Shown here: positions 41,967 to 52,031 of the stretch, piece after piece | Layout: every line of letters begins with the position of its first letter | Numbering within the stretch: position 1 is the first letter of the stretch | Assembly: GCF_014650995.1 (NCBI RefSeq) | Contig: NZ_BMWA01000025.1 | Location: 62,001 to 126,000 of the forward strand | Length of the DNA: 64,000 nt | Origin: Streptomyces viridiviolaceus | Lineage (GTDB): Bacteria > Actinomycetota > Actinomycetes > Streptomycetales > Streptomycetaceae | Reading direction: 5' to 3' | Program-made: the position numbers and the translations under genes | The notes under the pieces: generated by a model | Databases searched by the model: none | The model's input: only the letters and a program-made list of their open reading frames with translations | What the model was told of the DNA's origin: nothing

Positions 41967-43946
41967 GTGTCAGACGTCCGTGTGATCATCCAACGCGATT
42001 CCGAGCGGGAAGAACGCGTGGTGACGACGGGCACTACGGCCGCCGAGCTCTTCGCCGGCGAGCGCTCGATCGTCGCCGCGCGCGTGGCCGGCGAGCTCAA
42101 GGACCTCGCCTACGAGGTCAAGGACGGCGAGACCGTCGAGGGCGTCGAGATCTCCTCCGAGGACGGCCTGAACATCCTGCGCCACTCCACCGCGCACGTC
42201 ATGGCGCAGGCCGTGCAGGAGCTGTTCCCCGAGGCCAAGCTGGGCATCGGCCCGCCCATCAAGGACGGCTTCTACTACGACTTCGACGTCGAGAAGCCCT
42301 TCCACCCCGATGACCTCAAGGCCATCGAGAAGAAGATGCAGGAGATCCAGAAGCGCGGCCAGCGCTTCTCCCGCCGCGTCGTCACCGACGAGGCCGCCCG
42401 CGACGAGCTGGCCGACGAGCCGTACAAGCTGGAGCTGATCGGCCTCAAGGGCGCCGCCGGGCAGGCCGCCGACGGCGCCGACGCCGAGGTCGGTGCCGGC
42501 GAGCTGACGATCTACGACAACCTCGACGCCAAGACCGGCGAGCTGTGCTGGAAGGACCTCTGCCGCGGTCCCCACCTGCCGACCACCCGTGTCATCCCCG
42601 CCTTCAAGCTGATGCGCTCGGCCGCCGCCTACTGGCGCGGCAGCGAGAAGAACCCGCAGCTCCAGCGCATCTACGGCACCGCCTGGCCGTCCAAGGACGA
42701 GCTGAAGGCGCACCTGGACTTCCTGGCCGAGGCCGAGAAGCGCGACCACCGCAAGCTCGGCGCCGAGCTGGACCTGTTCTCCTTCCCCGACGAGCTGGGC
42801 CCCGGCCTCGCGGTGTTCCACCCCAAGGGCGGGGTGATCCGCAAGGTGATGGAGGACTACTCGCGCCGCCGGCACGAGGTCTCCGGCTACGAGTTCGTGA
42901 ACACCCCGCACATCTCGAAGGAGCACCTCTTCGAGATCTCCGGGCACCTGCCGCACTACGCGGAGGGCATGTTCCCGCCCATCCAGTTCGACGAGCAGAA
43001 CTACCGCCTCAAGGCGATGAACTGCCCGATGCACAACCTGATCTTCAAGTCGCGGGGCCGCTCCTACCGTGAGCTGCCGCTGCGCCTGTTCGAGTTCGGG
43101 ACGGTGTACCGGTACGAGAAGTCGGGCGTGGTGCACGGGCTGACCCGCTCGCGCGGCTTCACCCAGGACGACTCGCACATCTACTGCACCAAGGAGCAGA
43201 TGCCCGAGGAGCTGGACACGCTCCTGACCTTCGTGCTCGACCTGCTGCGCGACTACGGCCTGACCGAGTTCGAGCTGGAGCTGTCCACCCGCGACGACTC
43301 CGACAAGTTCATCGGCTCGGACGAGGACTGGGAGGAGGCCACGGAGGCGCTCCGCCTGGCCGCCGAGAAGCAGAACCTGCCGCTGGTCCCGGACCCGGGC
43401 GGTGCCGCCTACTACGGCCCGAAGATCTCCGTCCAGGCCAAGGACGCCATCGGCCGGTCCTGGCAGATGTCGACCATCCAGGTCGACTTCAACCAGCCCA
43501 AGCGGTTCGGGCTGGAGTACACGGCGGCGGACGGCTCGCACCAGCAGCCGGTCATGATCCACCGGGCGCTGTTCGGCTCCATCGAGCGCTTCTTCGGTGT
43601 GCTCCTGGAGCACTACGCGGGCGCCTTCCCGGCATGGCTGGCGCCCGTCCAGGCGCTCGGCATCCCGATCGGCGACACGCACGTGCCGTACCTGCGGGAG
43701 TTCGCCGAGAAGGCCAGGGCGGCCGGTCTGCGCGTGGAGGTGGACGCCTCCTCCGACCGGATGCAGAAGAAGATCCGCAACGCCCAGAAGCAGAAGGTGC
43801 CCTTCATGGTCATCGCGGGCGACGAGGACATGGCGAACGGCGCCGTCTCCTTCCGTTACCGCGACGGCTCGCAGGAGAACGGCATCCCCGTCGACGAGGC
43901 CATCGCGAAGATCGCGAAGGTCGTCGAGGAGCGGGCGCAGGTCTGA
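41967..43946 (+). CDS. thrS: Threonyl-tRNA synthetase
   Basis: 659 residues from GTG 41967, preceded by AGGAG; an ATG at 41916 lies upstream. TGS domain at the N-terminus ([20 protein letters not shown]), then the editing domain with [16 protein letters not shown] and the catalytic class II core: motif 2 [20 protein letters not shown] (Arg residues for ATP), motif 3 [13 protein letters not shown], zinc-site Cys in NCPMHN. C-terminal anticodon-binding domain follows. It charges tRNA-Thr. No T-box leader is visible. Start of the mycobacterial-like block. Confidence 0.97.
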   Translation: MSDVRVIIQRDSEREERVVTTGTTAAELFAGERSIVAARVAGELKDLAYEVKDGETVEGVEISSEDGLNILRHSTAHVMAQAVQELFPEAKLGIGPPIKDGFYYDFDVEKPFHPDDLKAIEKKMQEIQKRGQRFSRRVVTDEAARDELADEPYKLELIGLKGAAGQAADGADAEVGAGELTIYDNLDAKTGELCWKDLCRGPHLPTTRVIPAFKLMRSAAAYWRGSEKNPQLQRIYGTAWPSKDELKAHLDFLAEAEKRDHRKLGAELDLFSFPDELGPGLAVFHPKGGVIRKVMEDYSRRRHEVSGYEFVNTPHISKEHLFEISGHLPHYAEGMFPPIQFDEQNYRLKAMNCPMHNLIFKSRGRSYRELPLRLFEFGTVYRYEKSGVVHGLTRSRGFTQDDSHIYCTKEQMPEELDTLLTFVLDLLRDYGLTEFELELSTRDDSDKFIGSDEDWEEATEALRLAAEKQNLPLVPDPGGAAYYGPKISVQAKDAIGRSWQMSTIQVDFNQPKRFGLEYTAADGSHQQPVMIHRALFGSIERFFGVLLEHYAGAFPAWLAPVQALGIPIGDTHVPYLREFAEKARAAGLRVEVDASSDRMQKKIRNAQKQKVPFMVIAGDEDMANGAVSFRYRDGSQENGIPVDEAIAKIAKVVEERAQV

Positions 43947-43958
43947 CCGACCGGCGCG

Positions 43959-43986
43959 AAGGCCCCCGGGAGATCCGGGGGCCTTT
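43959..43986 (+). terminator. Terminator after thrS
   Basis: Eleven-base stem (43959-43969/43975-43985), loop GAGAT, followed by TTTCC. The most E. coli-like terminator in the window. Confidence 0.88.
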
Positions 43987-44021
43987 CCCTGTCCCCAGGC
44001 ACGACGCCATATGCTGCACGC

Positions 44022-44570
44022 ATGACGAGTGAGCCGGAGCAGCAGTTGGGAGTGGGGACGCAGGACGCGTTCCAGCGCCTGTGGACGCCCCACCGGATGG
44101 CCTACATCCAGGGCGAGAACAAGCCGAGCGGCCCCGGGGCCGACGACGGGTGCCCCTTCTGCTCGATCCCGGCCAAGTCCGACGAGGACGGGCTGATCGT
44201 CCGGCGCGGCGAGCAGGTGTACGCGGTGCTCAACCTGTACCCGTACAACGGCGGCCACCTCATGACCGTGCCGTACCGCCACGTCGCGGACTACACCGAC
44301 CTGACCGATGCGGAGACCGCCGAGCTCGCGGAGCTGACCAAGCAGGCGATGACGGCCCTGCGCACGGCCTCCGGCGCCCACGGCTTCAACATCGGCATGA
44401 ACCAGGGCACGGTGGCCGGCGCGGGCATCGCCGCCCACCTCCACCAGCACATCGTGCCCCGCTGGGGCGGCGACACGAACTTCATGCCGGTCGTCGGCCA
44501 CACGAAGGTGCTGCCGCAGCTGCTGGGCGACACCCGCAAGATGCTGGCGGAGGCCTGGCCGGCGGCCTGA
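44022..44570 (+). CDS. HIT-family Ap4A phosphorylase/hydrolase
   Basis: 182 residues. Zinc-like CPFC pair early, core LNLYPYNGGHLMTVPYRHV, and catalytic HIT triad HLHQHIV. The M. tuberculosis orthologue in the same position (after thrS) is an Ap4A phosphorylase, so degradation of dinucleoside polyphosphates is likely. Ap4A is made by tRNA synthetases, which makes the neighbourhood sensible. ATG 44022. A dispersed Streptomyces repeat follows it. Confidence 0.92.
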   Translation: MTSEPEQQLGVGTQDAFQRLWTPHRMAYIQGENKPSGPGADDGCPFCSIPAKSDEDGLIVRRGEQVYAVLNLYPYNGGHLMTVPYRHVADYTDLTDAETAELAELTKQAMTALRTASGAHGFNIGMNQGTVAGAGIAAHLHQHIVPRWGGDTNFMPVVGHTKVLPQLLGDTRKMLAEAWPAA

Positions 44571-44596
44571 CCTCCTGCCGGAAGGCCGGCATCATC

Positions 44597-44670
44597 AGCC
44601 CGTCCGGCGATTGAGGACGAGGCCGTTCGGACCGAGGCGGGGTCTGGGCGCAGCCCCCGGCGGCGGTCAC
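44597..44670. repeat. Dispersed intergenic repeat, copy 1
   Basis: Begins AGCCCGTCCGGCG, contains GAGGACGAGGCCGTTC and ends CGGCGGTCAC. A related copy lies at 51908-51983. Such sequences recur between genes in Streptomyces chromosomes and usually lie just downstream of stop codons, as both do here. Confidence 0.8.
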
Positions 44671-44710
44671 ACCGACCGACCCGCACTCATTCAGCGCGAC
44701 CGCCAGGGGC

Positions 44711-46372
44711 CTACGCGTCGTAGACGTCGGCCTTCCGCGGCGACGGGTCCTGCACCGCCGTGCTGAGGAACGCCGACCGCGTCCCGAACTTCTCGGTGTC
44801 CGCGCCGTTCTCCTCCAGCACCCGGATCGCCGCGGCGTGCACCACCCGCAGCACCGGCGTCGCCGCGCGCAGCGCGTCGTCGGCCATGAAGCGGTGCCGC
44901 CAGGGCTGGTCGGCCCACGCGTGCCGCAGGCCGAACGGCTCGGGCAGCCCTATCGTGCCGCCGAGCCAGTTCAGCAGCGGCGGATACCAGGTGAGCGGGG
45001 CGCGGACGGCGAGCCGTACCACCTCGTTCGTGGTGACCAGCGGGAGCATCACCTTGCGCGTCTCCCACGGCTTGAACGACTTGGCGACCTCCTTCGAGGG
45101 GGCCTCCGGTTTGGTCGTGAAGAGGGGGTTCACCGGGCCCAGGGCGTGGCCGGTGACCTCGATGCGCAGGGTCGCGTGCAGCACCGTCACCGTGATCAGC
45201 ATCGTGATGACCAGCTGCCCGTCCCACAGGGTCCACTGGACGCCCAGGTAGTGCCGGTCACCGGCGCCGAACTGCTGCTTGTTGCAGATGTCCTGTATCG
45301 CGTGCGACTTGACCTGGTAGGCCTCGACGTCCGTGCCCTCCGGGCGCGACACCGCCTTGGCGTTCTCCCCGATCGGCGTCACGACCCAGTGCCGTATGGA
45401 CGGCTTGGGGAAGCCGCCGGTGTTCAGCGGTCCGCGCTCCAGCATCCGCAGCTGGTCGTGGATGGACCGTACGACGTCCCAGCTGCGGAAGGGGTGGATC
45501 TCCCGCGAGGGGTCGGCGGGCACCAGTTCCTCGGCGAGCTGCCAGCTGCCCCAGCGCGTGCCCATGCCGAGGATGCCCTTGGGGCCGGCGTAGAAGACGG
45601 AGTTCGACTGCTGCTCGGCGCCGAGCCTGGCCAGGGACTGGCGCAGCTGCTCGGCCGCGGTCTCTCCCGGATTGCTGGGGACCGCCTCGGGGACCTTGGC
45701 GCCGACGCTGCTGCCCGACAGGAGGCTGTCCCAGCGCTCCCGCAGGTCCCTGGCGGTGCGCTCGCAGATCCGCCGGGCCAGGAACCAGCCGACGACGGGC
45801 ATCAGGACGGCGGCGCGCGCGTACCAGGCCCAGAAACCGGTGAAGGGCATCTTGACGAGGAACAGCACGGCCAGCGCGCCGACCGCGACGAGTACGGCGG
45901 TGGCGAGCGCGCCGGCCTGCTTGTTGTCCGCCTTGGAGACGGTGCTGCGGATCTGGAAGGCGAGCAGCCAGACCAGCAGGCCGGGCAGGAACAGCAGACC
46001 GCACACCACCATGACGGCGGTCAGCCGGCCGTCGCGCTCCTTGCGGATGCGGTTGGCGGCCAGACAGTGCTCGACGACCACCTGCGGCTCGGTGCCGAAG
46101 GACTGGATGAGGGGCTTGCGGTCGCTGCCCAGCATGCGGTCCACCACCGCGCGGGAGAACGCCTCGCCCAGGTTGGGCCGGAAGATCGTCGCCCAGCTGC
46201 GGCCCGCCTTGACCTCGGACTGGTGCCACTCGTTGTCGGCCTTCTTGATCTCCTCCATCGGGTTGTCCCGGTACGCCGCCGAGGCCAGGGCGAAGGTCGC
46301 CGTCTGGCCCTCGTCGCCCGTACGCGGCACCTGTGGACCGAAGAAGTCCGCGTAACCGCCGTCAACGGTCAT
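44711..46372 (-). CDS. Large membrane protein, hypothetical
   Basis: 553 residues from ATG 46370-46372. Two hydrophobic helices near residues 110-135 (VMVVCGLLFLPGLLVWLLAF) and two more around 150-205 (LATAVLVAVGALAVLFLV; VLMPVVGWFLARR) are followed by a large cytosolic part. A further hydrophobic stretch (LVITMLITVTVLHATLRIEV) lies mid-way. No enzymatic motif recognised. The gene ends near the dispersed repeat and is transcribed opposite to its neighbours thrS/HIT. Function unknown; possibly Streptomyces-specific insertion in the conserved block. Confidence 0.78.
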   Translation of the reverse strand: MTVDGGYADFFGPQVPRTGDEGQTATFALASAAYRDNPMEEIKKADNEWHQSEVKAGRSWATIFRPNLGEAFSRAVVDRMLGSDRKPLIQSFGTEPQVVVEHCLAANRIRKERDGRLTAVMVVCGLLFLPGLLVWLLAFQIRSTVSKADNKQAGALATAVLVAVGALAVLFLVKMPFTGFWAWYARAAVLMPVVGWFLARRICERTARDLRERWDSLLSGSSVGAKVPEAVPSNPGETAAEQLRQSLARLGAEQQSNSVFYAGPKGILGMGTRWGSWQLAEELVPADPSREIHPFRSWDVVRSIHDQLRMLERGPLNTGGFPKPSIRHWVVTPIGENAKAVSRPEGTDVEAYQVKSHAIQDICNKQQFGAGDRHYLGVQWTLWDGQLVITMLITVTVLHATLRIEVTGHALGPVNPLFTTKPEAPSKEVAKSFKPWETRKVMLPLVTTNEVVRLAVRAPLTWYPPLLNWLGGTIGLPEPFGLRHAWADQPWRHRFMADDALRAATPVLRVVHAAAIRVLEENGADTEKFGTRSAFLSTAVQDPSPRKADVYDA

Positions 46373-46637
46373 TCCCGCCCCCGATCGCCACCACTGTCGC
46401 TTGCGGCCTTCCCGACTTCCCTGTCCCGCACACCTGTTGATCAGGTCATCAGCGTATCCGCAGCCACGGACACGCGTCGCCGGACGCCCGAAAGTGCCCT
46501 CCCGCGCGCGGGGCGGCGCCGCGACGCGACGGCGCGCGCCGCGACGCAACGGCGCCCGGTCGCGGCGGAGTCGGGCGGCCGGCGCGGGCAACACCCATGC
46601 CGGCCGGGCGAGTTGGGCGTGTGGCCCGTAATCCGGC

Positions 46638-46674
46638 GGGGCGCCGGCGCGGACGGACTCCGCGCCGGCGCCCC
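46638..46674 (-). terminator. Terminator of the EF-G-like gene
   Basis: Perfect 16-base stem (46638-46653/46659-46674), five-base loop, eight bases beyond the stop of the EF-G-like gene. The rest of 46373-46637 is GC-rich and shows no gene. Confidence 0.85.
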
Positions 46675-46682
46675 GACGAGCC

Positions 46683-48881
46683 CTACGACGCGGCCCGCGC
46701 CTCCTCGCGCAGCCGCTCCGCGATCTGCGGCGGCATCGGTTCGTGCCGCGCGTACCGGCGGTTGAAGCGCGCCGTGCCGTGCGAGAGGGAGCGCAGGTCC
46801 ACCGAGTACCGGCCGATCTCGATCTCCGGGACCTCCGCCCGTACGAGGGTGCGCCCGCCGGGGGTCTGCTCGGTACCGAGCACCCGGCCGCGGCGGCCCG
46901 ACAGGTCGCTCATCACCGCGCCCACGTAGTCGTCGCCGACCAGCACGCTCACCTCGGCCACCGGCTCCAGGAGGTGGATCTTCGCGTCGGCCGCCGCCTC
47001 CCGCAGAGCCAGCGCGCCGGCCGTCTGGAAGGCGGCGTCGGAGGAGTCCACCGAGTGCGCCTTGCCGTCCAGCAGCGTGACCCGGACGTCGATCAGGGGA
47101 TGGCCCGCGGCCACGCCCTTGGCGGCCTGTGCCCGGACGCCCTTCTCGACCGAGGGGATGAACTGCCGCGGCACGGCGCCGCCGACCACCTTGTCCACGA
47201 ACTCGATGCCCGAGCCGCCGGGCAGCGGCTCCACCTCGATCTCGCAGATGGCGTACTGCCCGTGTCCGCCGGACTGCTTGACGTGCCGGCCCCGTCCGGC
47301 GGCCTTGTTCCCGAAGGTCTCGCGCAGCGACACCTTGTGCGGAACGACGTCGACCTGGACGCCGTACCGGCTGCGCAGCCGCTCCAGGGCCACGTCCGCG
47401 TGGGCCTCGCCCAGGCACCACAGGACCACCTGGTGGGTGTCCTGGTTCTGCTCCAGCTTCATCGTCGGGTCCTCGGCGACCAGCCGGGCCAGGCCCTGGG
47501 AGAGCTTGTCCTCGTCCGGTTTGCTGTGCGCCTGGATGGCCAGCGGCAGCAGCGGGTCGGGCATCTCCCACGGTGCCATCAGCAGCGGGTCGTCCTTGGC
47601 GGAGAGGGTGTCGCCGGTCTCCGCACGGCTCAGCTTCGCCACGCACGCCAGGTCGCCCGCGATGACGTGGCTGACCGGGCGCTGCTGTTTGCCGAACGGT
47701 GTGGACAGGGCGCCGATCCGTTCGTCGACGTCGTGGTCCTCGTGGCCGCGGTCGGCCAGCCCGTGCCCGGAGACGTGCACCGTCTGGTCGGCGCGCAGGG
47801 TGCCGGAGAAGACGCGGATCAGCGAGATCCGGCCGACGTACGGGTCGGAGGAGGTCTTCACGACCTCCGCGACCAGCGACTCGCCGGGATCGCACATCCT
47901 CAGCTCGCGCGGCCTGCCGTCGGGCGTGGTCACCTGGGGCGCCTCACGCTCCAGCGGTGTCGGGAAGCCGCGGGTGACCAGCTCCAGCAGTTCGACCGTG
48001 CCCAGCCCCTGCCGGGCGCCCTCGGCCGCGGGAGCGGCGGCCAGGACGGGGAAGAACGCCCCGCGCACGACGGCCCGTTCCAGATCCTGGATCAGCGTCT
48101 TGACGTCGACCTGCTCGCCGCCGAGGTAGCGGTCCATGAGGGTCTCGTCCTCGCTCTCCGAGATGATCCCCTCGATCAGCCGGTTGCGGGCCTCCTCGAT
48201 CAGGGGCAGCTGGTCCTCGCCCGGCTCGGACTCCTTGCGCTCGCCGGAGGAGTAGTCGAACAGCTTCTGCGACAGCAGCCCGATGAGACCCGTCACGGGC
48301 GCGTGTCCGTCGGGTGCCTGCGGGCCGTGCAGCGGCAGGTACAGCGGGAGCACGGCGTCGGGGTCGTCCCCGCCGAAGGCCTCCGCGCAGATCCGGGTCA
48401 TCTCCTCGAAGTCGGCGCGGGCCGCTTCCAGGTGTGTGACGACGATGGCGCGTGGCATGCCCACGGCCGCGCACTCCTCCCACACCATGCGGGTCGAGCC
48501 GTCCACCCCGTCGGAGGCGGAGACGACGAAGAGGGCCGCGTCCGCCGCCCGCAGACCGGCCCTGAGCTCACCGACGAAGTCGGCGTATCCGGGGGTGTCC
48601 AGGAGGTTGATCTTGATGCCGTCCCATTCGACGGGCACCAGGGAGAGCTGCACGGAGCGTTGCTGCCGGTGCTCTATCTCGTCGTAGTCGGAGACGCAGC
48701 CGCCGTCCTCCACACGGCCGGCCCGGTTCAGTGCCCCCGCCGTCAGGGCGAGAGCCTCCACCAGAGTCGTCTTGCCCGATCCGGAGTGGCCGACCAGCAC
48801 CACATTCCGTACGGACGCGGGATGGTCGGCCGCCTGTGCCCTGCCGGCGGCTCCGGGGTGGGTGTGTGCCTTGTCGCCCAT
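46683..48881 (-). CDS. Elongation factor G-like GTPase (EF-G2 type)
   Basis: 732 residues, five-domain EF-G layout. P-loop GHSGSGKTTL (31-40) and DTPGYADF (95-102) are intact. The guanine-specificity motif NKxD is replaced by THLE (149-152), as if GTP recognition differs. The region with SVQLSL lacks the normal switch-I RGIT. Later domains (FGNKAAGRGRHVKQSGGHGQ; GAVMSDLSGRRGRVLG) follow EF-G domain IV/V. It is not the essential translocase, which is encoded with the ribosomal proteins; perhaps it acts in ribosome recycling or under stress. ATG 48879-48881 after GGGAGG. Confidence 0.9.
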   Translation of the reverse strand: MGDKAHTHPGAAGRAQAADHPASVRNVVLVGHSGSGKTTLVEALALTAGALNRAGRVEDGGCVSDYDEIEHRQQRSVQLSLVPVEWDGIKINLLDTPGYADFVGELRAGLRAADAALFVVSASDGVDGSTRMVWEECAAVGMPRAIVVTHLEAARADFEEMTRICAEAFGGDDPDAVLPLYLPLHGPQAPDGHAPVTGLIGLLSQKLFDYSSGERKESEPGEDQLPLIEEARNRLIEGIISESEDETLMDRYLGGEQVDVKTLIQDLERAVVRGAFFPVLAAAPAAEGARQGLGTVELLELVTRGFPTPLEREAPQVTTPDGRPRELRMCDPGESLVAEVVKTSSDPYVGRISLIRVFSGTLRADQTVHVSGHGLADRGHEDHDVDERIGALSTPFGKQQRPVSHVIAGDLACVAKLSRAETGDTLSAKDDPLLMAPWEMPDPLLPLAIQAHSKPDEDKLSQGLARLVAEDPTMKLEQNQDTHQVVLWCLGEAHADVALERLRSRYGVQVDVVPHKVSLRETFGNKAAGRGRHVKQSGGHGQYAICEIEVEPLPGGSGIEFVDKVVGGAVPRQFIPSVEKGVRAQAAKGVAAGHPLIDVRVTLLDGKAHSVDSSDAAFQTAGALALREAAADAKIHLLEPVAEVSVLVGDDYVGAVMSDLSGRRGRVLGTEQTPGGRTLVRAEVPEIEIGRYSVDLRSLSHGTARFNRRYARHEPMPPQIAERLREEARAAS

Positions 48882-49143
48882 GTCCTTGCCTCCCGTGGAC
48901 GGTGAGGTCACTGTGGGCGCGGACACGCGGGACCGCGTGCACTGGCGGCTCCGGCGACGCCCGCGGTCCTTCGAGCTTTCCACTCCCGTCACGCTGCGTC
49001 CATACGAACGACCCGATCTCGCCGCCCGCCGGCACCGGGCCGGGGCTCCGGGTCCCGGCCGTCACCCACCCGCGCGCGTGGCTACGATGGGCCAGCCGGT
49101 GGCCAGCAGGGGCCACGCGGCCACACCGACCGTCGGGAAGGCC

Positions 49144-49815
49144 ATGCTGAACAAGTACGCGCGTGCATTTTTCACGCGTGTCCTCACACCGTTCGCCGCG
49201 TTTCTCATCCGCCGGGGCGTGAGCCCGGACACGGTCACGCTCATCGGCACCGCCGGTGTGGTCGCGGGGGCGCTGGTCTTCTACCCCATGGGCGAGTTCT
49301 TCTGGGGCACGGTCGTGATCACGCTGTTCGTGTTCTCCGACCTCGTCGACGGCAACATGGCCCGCCAGCTCGGCCGCTCCAGCCGCTGGGGCGCCTTCCT
49401 GGACTCCACGCTCGACCGGGTGGCCGACGGCGCCGTCTTCGGCGGTTTCGCCCTGTGGTACGCGGGGGGCGGGAACGACAACGTCCTGTGCGCCGTTTCG
49501 ATCTTCTGCCTGGCCAGCGGCCAGGTGGTGTCGTACACCAAGGCGCGCGGCGAGTCGATCGGCCTGCCGGTCGCCGTCAACGGGCTGGTCGAGCGGGCCG
49601 AGCGCCTGGTCGTCTCCCTGGTGGCGGCCGGATTCGCCGGGCTGCACAAGTTCGGCGTGCCCGGCATCCAGTACCTCCTGCCGATCGCCCTGTGGATCGT
49701 CGCCGTCGGCAGCCTCGTCACGCTGATCCAGCGCGTCGTCACCGTCCGCCGGGAGTCCGCCGAGGCGGAGGCGGCGGCCGGGCAGGAGACCCGGGGGAGC
49801 GAGGCGGCCAAGTGA
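49144..49815 (+). CDS. pgsA: Phosphatidylinositol phosphate synthase
   Basis: 223 residues with about six membrane helices. The CDP-alcohol phosphotransferase motif is complete: D66, D69-G70, A73-R74, G83, D87, D91. In actinobacteria this gene followed by an acyltransferase and pimA makes phosphatidylinositol phosphate from CDP-diacylglycerol and inositol 1-phosphate. ATG 49144 with GGGAAGG upstream. First gene of a three-gene operon with 4-base overlaps. Confidence 0.93.
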   Translation: MLNKYARAFFTRVLTPFAAFLIRRGVSPDTVTLIGTAGVVAGALVFYPMGEFFWGTVVITLFVFSDLVDGNMARQLGRSSRWGAFLDSTLDRVADGAVFGGFALWYAGGGNDNVLCAVSIFCLASGQVVSYTKARGESIGLPVAVNGLVERAERLVVSLVAAGFAGLHKFGVPGIQYLLPIALWIVAVGSLVTLIQRVVTVRRESAEAEAAAGQETRGSEAAK

Positions 49816-50741
49816 GCATCCAGGAGCGGCTGTCCGACGCGCTCTACGGTGCCGGCTGGAGCACTGTGAAGAGACTCCCCGAACCGGTCGCCGCACGGCT
49901 CGGCCGCACCGTCGCCGACCTCGCCTGGAAGCAGCGCGGCACGGGCGTCAGGCGGCTGGAGAGCAACTACGCACGCGTGCTGCCGGACGCGAGCCCGCAG
50001 CAGCTCGCCGCGCTCTCGCGCGCGGGCATGCGGTCGTACCTGCGCTACTGGATGGAATCCTTCCGGCTGCCCGCCTGGAGCAGCGAGCGCATCCGGACGG
50101 GCTTCGCCGCGAAGGACCTGCACTACCTGACCGAGGGCCTGGCCGCGGGCAAGGGCGTCGTCCTGGCCCTGCCCCACCTGGCCAACTGGGACCTGGCCGG
50201 CGCCTGGGTCACCACCGCGCTGGGAATCCCCTTCACGACGGTCGCCGAGCGGCTCAAGCCGGAGACCCTCTACGACCGTTTCGTCGCCTACCGCGAGGGC
50301 CTCGGCATGGAGGTCCTGCCGCACAGCGGCGGCACGGCCTTCGGCACGCTGGCCCGGCGGCTGCGTGACGGCGGCCTGGTGTGCCTGGTCGCCGACCGGG
50401 ACCTGTCCGCCTCCGGCGTGGAGGTCGAGTTCTTCGGGGAGACGGCCCGGATGCCCGCCGGCCCGGCCCTGCTGGCCCAGCAGACCGGCGCGCTGCTGCT
50501 GCCGGTCACCCTCTGGTACGACGACTCGCCCGTCATGCAGGGCCGTGTGCATCCGCCGGTCGAAGTACCCCAGTCAGGTACGCGGCGCGAAAAGACGTCC
50601 GTCATGACACAGGCGCTGGCCGATGCCTTCGCCTCGGGTATCGCCGACCATCCGGAGGACTGGCACATGCTGCAACGCCTGTGGCTGAAGGACCTCGACC
50701 CGGCCAAGGCCCCGTCGCACCCCCGGCAGGACGCCTCGTGA
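49812..50741 (+). CDS. Phosphatidylinositol mannoside acyltransferase
   Basis: 309 residues of the lauroyl/HtrB acyltransferase fold. Active-site HLANWD (H-x4-D) and later VCLVADRDLSASGVEVEFFG and ARMPAGPALLA are typical. In mycobacteria the orthologue (Rv2611c) acylates a mannose of PIM. GTG overlaps the pgsA stop, and its own stop overlaps the pimA start, so the three proteins are made in step. Membrane-associated on the cytosolic face. Confidence 0.92.
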   Translation: MSIQERLSDALYGAGWSTVKRLPEPVAARLGRTVADLAWKQRGTGVRRLESNYARVLPDASPQQLAALSRAGMRSYLRYWMESFRLPAWSSERIRTGFAAKDLHYLTEGLAAGKGVVLALPHLANWDLAGAWVTTALGIPFTTVAERLKPETLYDRFVAYREGLGMEVLPHSGGTAFGTLARRLRDGGLVCLVADRDLSASGVEVEFFGETARMPAGPALLAQQTGALLLPVTLWYDDSPVMQGRVHPPVEVPQSGTRREKTSVMTQALADAFASGIADHPEDWHMLQRLWLKDLDPAKAPSHPRQDAS

Positions 50742-51901
50742 GGATCGGCATCGTCTGCCCGTACTCCTGGGACGTGCCGGGGGGCGTCCAGTTCCACATC
50801 CGCGACCTCGCCGAGTACTTCATCCGCCTCGGCCACGAGGTGTCCGTCCTCGCGCCCGCCGACGACGAGACGCCGCTGCCGCCGTACGTCGTCTCCGCCG
50901 GGCGCGCGGTGCCGGTGCCGTACAACGGCTCGGTGGCCCGGCTGAACTTCGGCTTCCTGTCGGCGGCCCGGGTGCGGCGCTGGCTGCACGACGGCGCGTT
51001 CGACGTCATCCACATCCACGAGCCGACCTCGCCGTCGCTCGGCCTGCTGGCCTGCTGGGCGGCGCAGGGCCCGATCGTGGCCACCTTCCACACGTCCAAC
51101 CCGCGCTCCCGCGCGATGATCGCCGCGTACTCCATCCTCCAGGCCGCCCTGGAGAAGATCAGCGCGCGCATCGCGGTGAGCGAGTACGCCCGCCGCACCC
51201 TCGTGGAGCACCTCGGCGGGGACGCCGTCGTGATCCCCAACGGGGTCGACGTCGACTTCTTCGCCGAGGCCGCCCCCAAGCCCGAGTGGCAGGGCGACAC
51301 GATCGGCTTCGTCGGGCGCATCGACGAGCCCCGCAAGGGCCTGCCGGTACTGATGAGGGCCCTGCCGAAGATCCTCGCCGCGCGCCCGCAGACCCGGCTG
51401 CTGGTCGCCGGGCGCGGGGACGAGAAGGAGGCGGTGGCCTCACTGCCCGCCGAGCTGCGCTCCCGGGTGGAGTTCCTCGGCATGGTCAGCGACGAGGAGA
51501 AGGCGCGCTTCCTGCGCAGCGTCGACCTGTACGTGGCGCCCAACACCGGCGGCGAGAGCTTCGGGATCATCCTGGTCGAGGCCATGTCGGCGGGCGCTCC
51601 CGTGCTCGCCTCCGACCTGGACGCCTTCGCCCAGGTCCTCGACCAGGGAGCGGCGGGCGAGCTGTTCCCCAACGAGGACGCCGACGCCCTCGCCGACGCG
51701 GCCGTACGGCTGCTGGCGGACCCGGAGCGGCGGGCCGGGCTGCGCGAGCGGGGCAGCAGCCACGTCCGGCGCTTCGACTGGTCCACGGTCGGGGCGGACA
51801 TCATGTCGGTCTACGAGACGGTGACGGCGGGCGCGGCGGCGGTGGCCACGGACGACCGCGCGACGGGCCTGAGGGCCCGCCTGGGACTGGCCCGGGACTG
51901 A
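50738..51901 (+). CDS. pimA: Phosphatidylinositol alpha-mannosyltransferase
   Basis: 387 residues, GT-B fold (GT4). VCPYSWDVPGGVQFHIRDLA is the donor-side glycine loop, VIHIHEPTSPSLGLLACW the substrate face, and the E-x7-E motif is ESFGIILVEAMSAG. It adds the first mannose from GDP-mannose to phosphatidylinositol. The presence of the trio says the cell envelope carries PI mannosides. GTG 50738 overlaps the previous stop. A dispersed repeat follows. Confidence 0.94.
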   Translation: MRIGIVCPYSWDVPGGVQFHIRDLAEYFIRLGHEVSVLAPADDETPLPPYVVSAGRAVPVPYNGSVARLNFGFLSAARVRRWLHDGAFDVIHIHEPTSPSLGLLACWAAQGPIVATFHTSNPRSRAMIAAYSILQAALEKISARIAVSEYARRTLVEHLGGDAVVIPNGVDVDFFAEAAPKPEWQGDTIGFVGRIDEPRKGLPVLMRALPKILAARPQTRLLVAGRGDEKEAVASLPAELRSRVEFLGMVSDEEKARFLRSVDLYVAPNTGGESFGIILVEAMSAGAPVLASDLDAFAQVLDQGAAGELFPNEDADALADAAVRLLADPERRAGLRERGSSHVRRFDWSTVGADIMSVYETVTAGAAAVATDDRATGLRARLGLARD

Positions 51902-51907
51902 CCGGCG

Positions 51908-51983
51908 AGCCCGTCCGGCGTTCGAGGACGAGGCCGTTCAGGCCGAAGCCGGGGCCGGGGGCGGCAGCCCCGGCGACGGTCAC
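51908..51983. repeat. Dispersed intergenic repeat, copy 2
   Basis: Begins AGCCCGTCCGGCG, six bases after the pimA stop, and ends GGCGACGGTCAC. It matches the copy at 44597-44670, with a few substitutions and small length changes. Both point in the same direction. Confidence 0.8.
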
Positions 51984-52031
51984 CGAGGGACCCGGCCGAC
52001 CCGGCGGCGCGCCCCGGTAGCCTTGCCGCCC

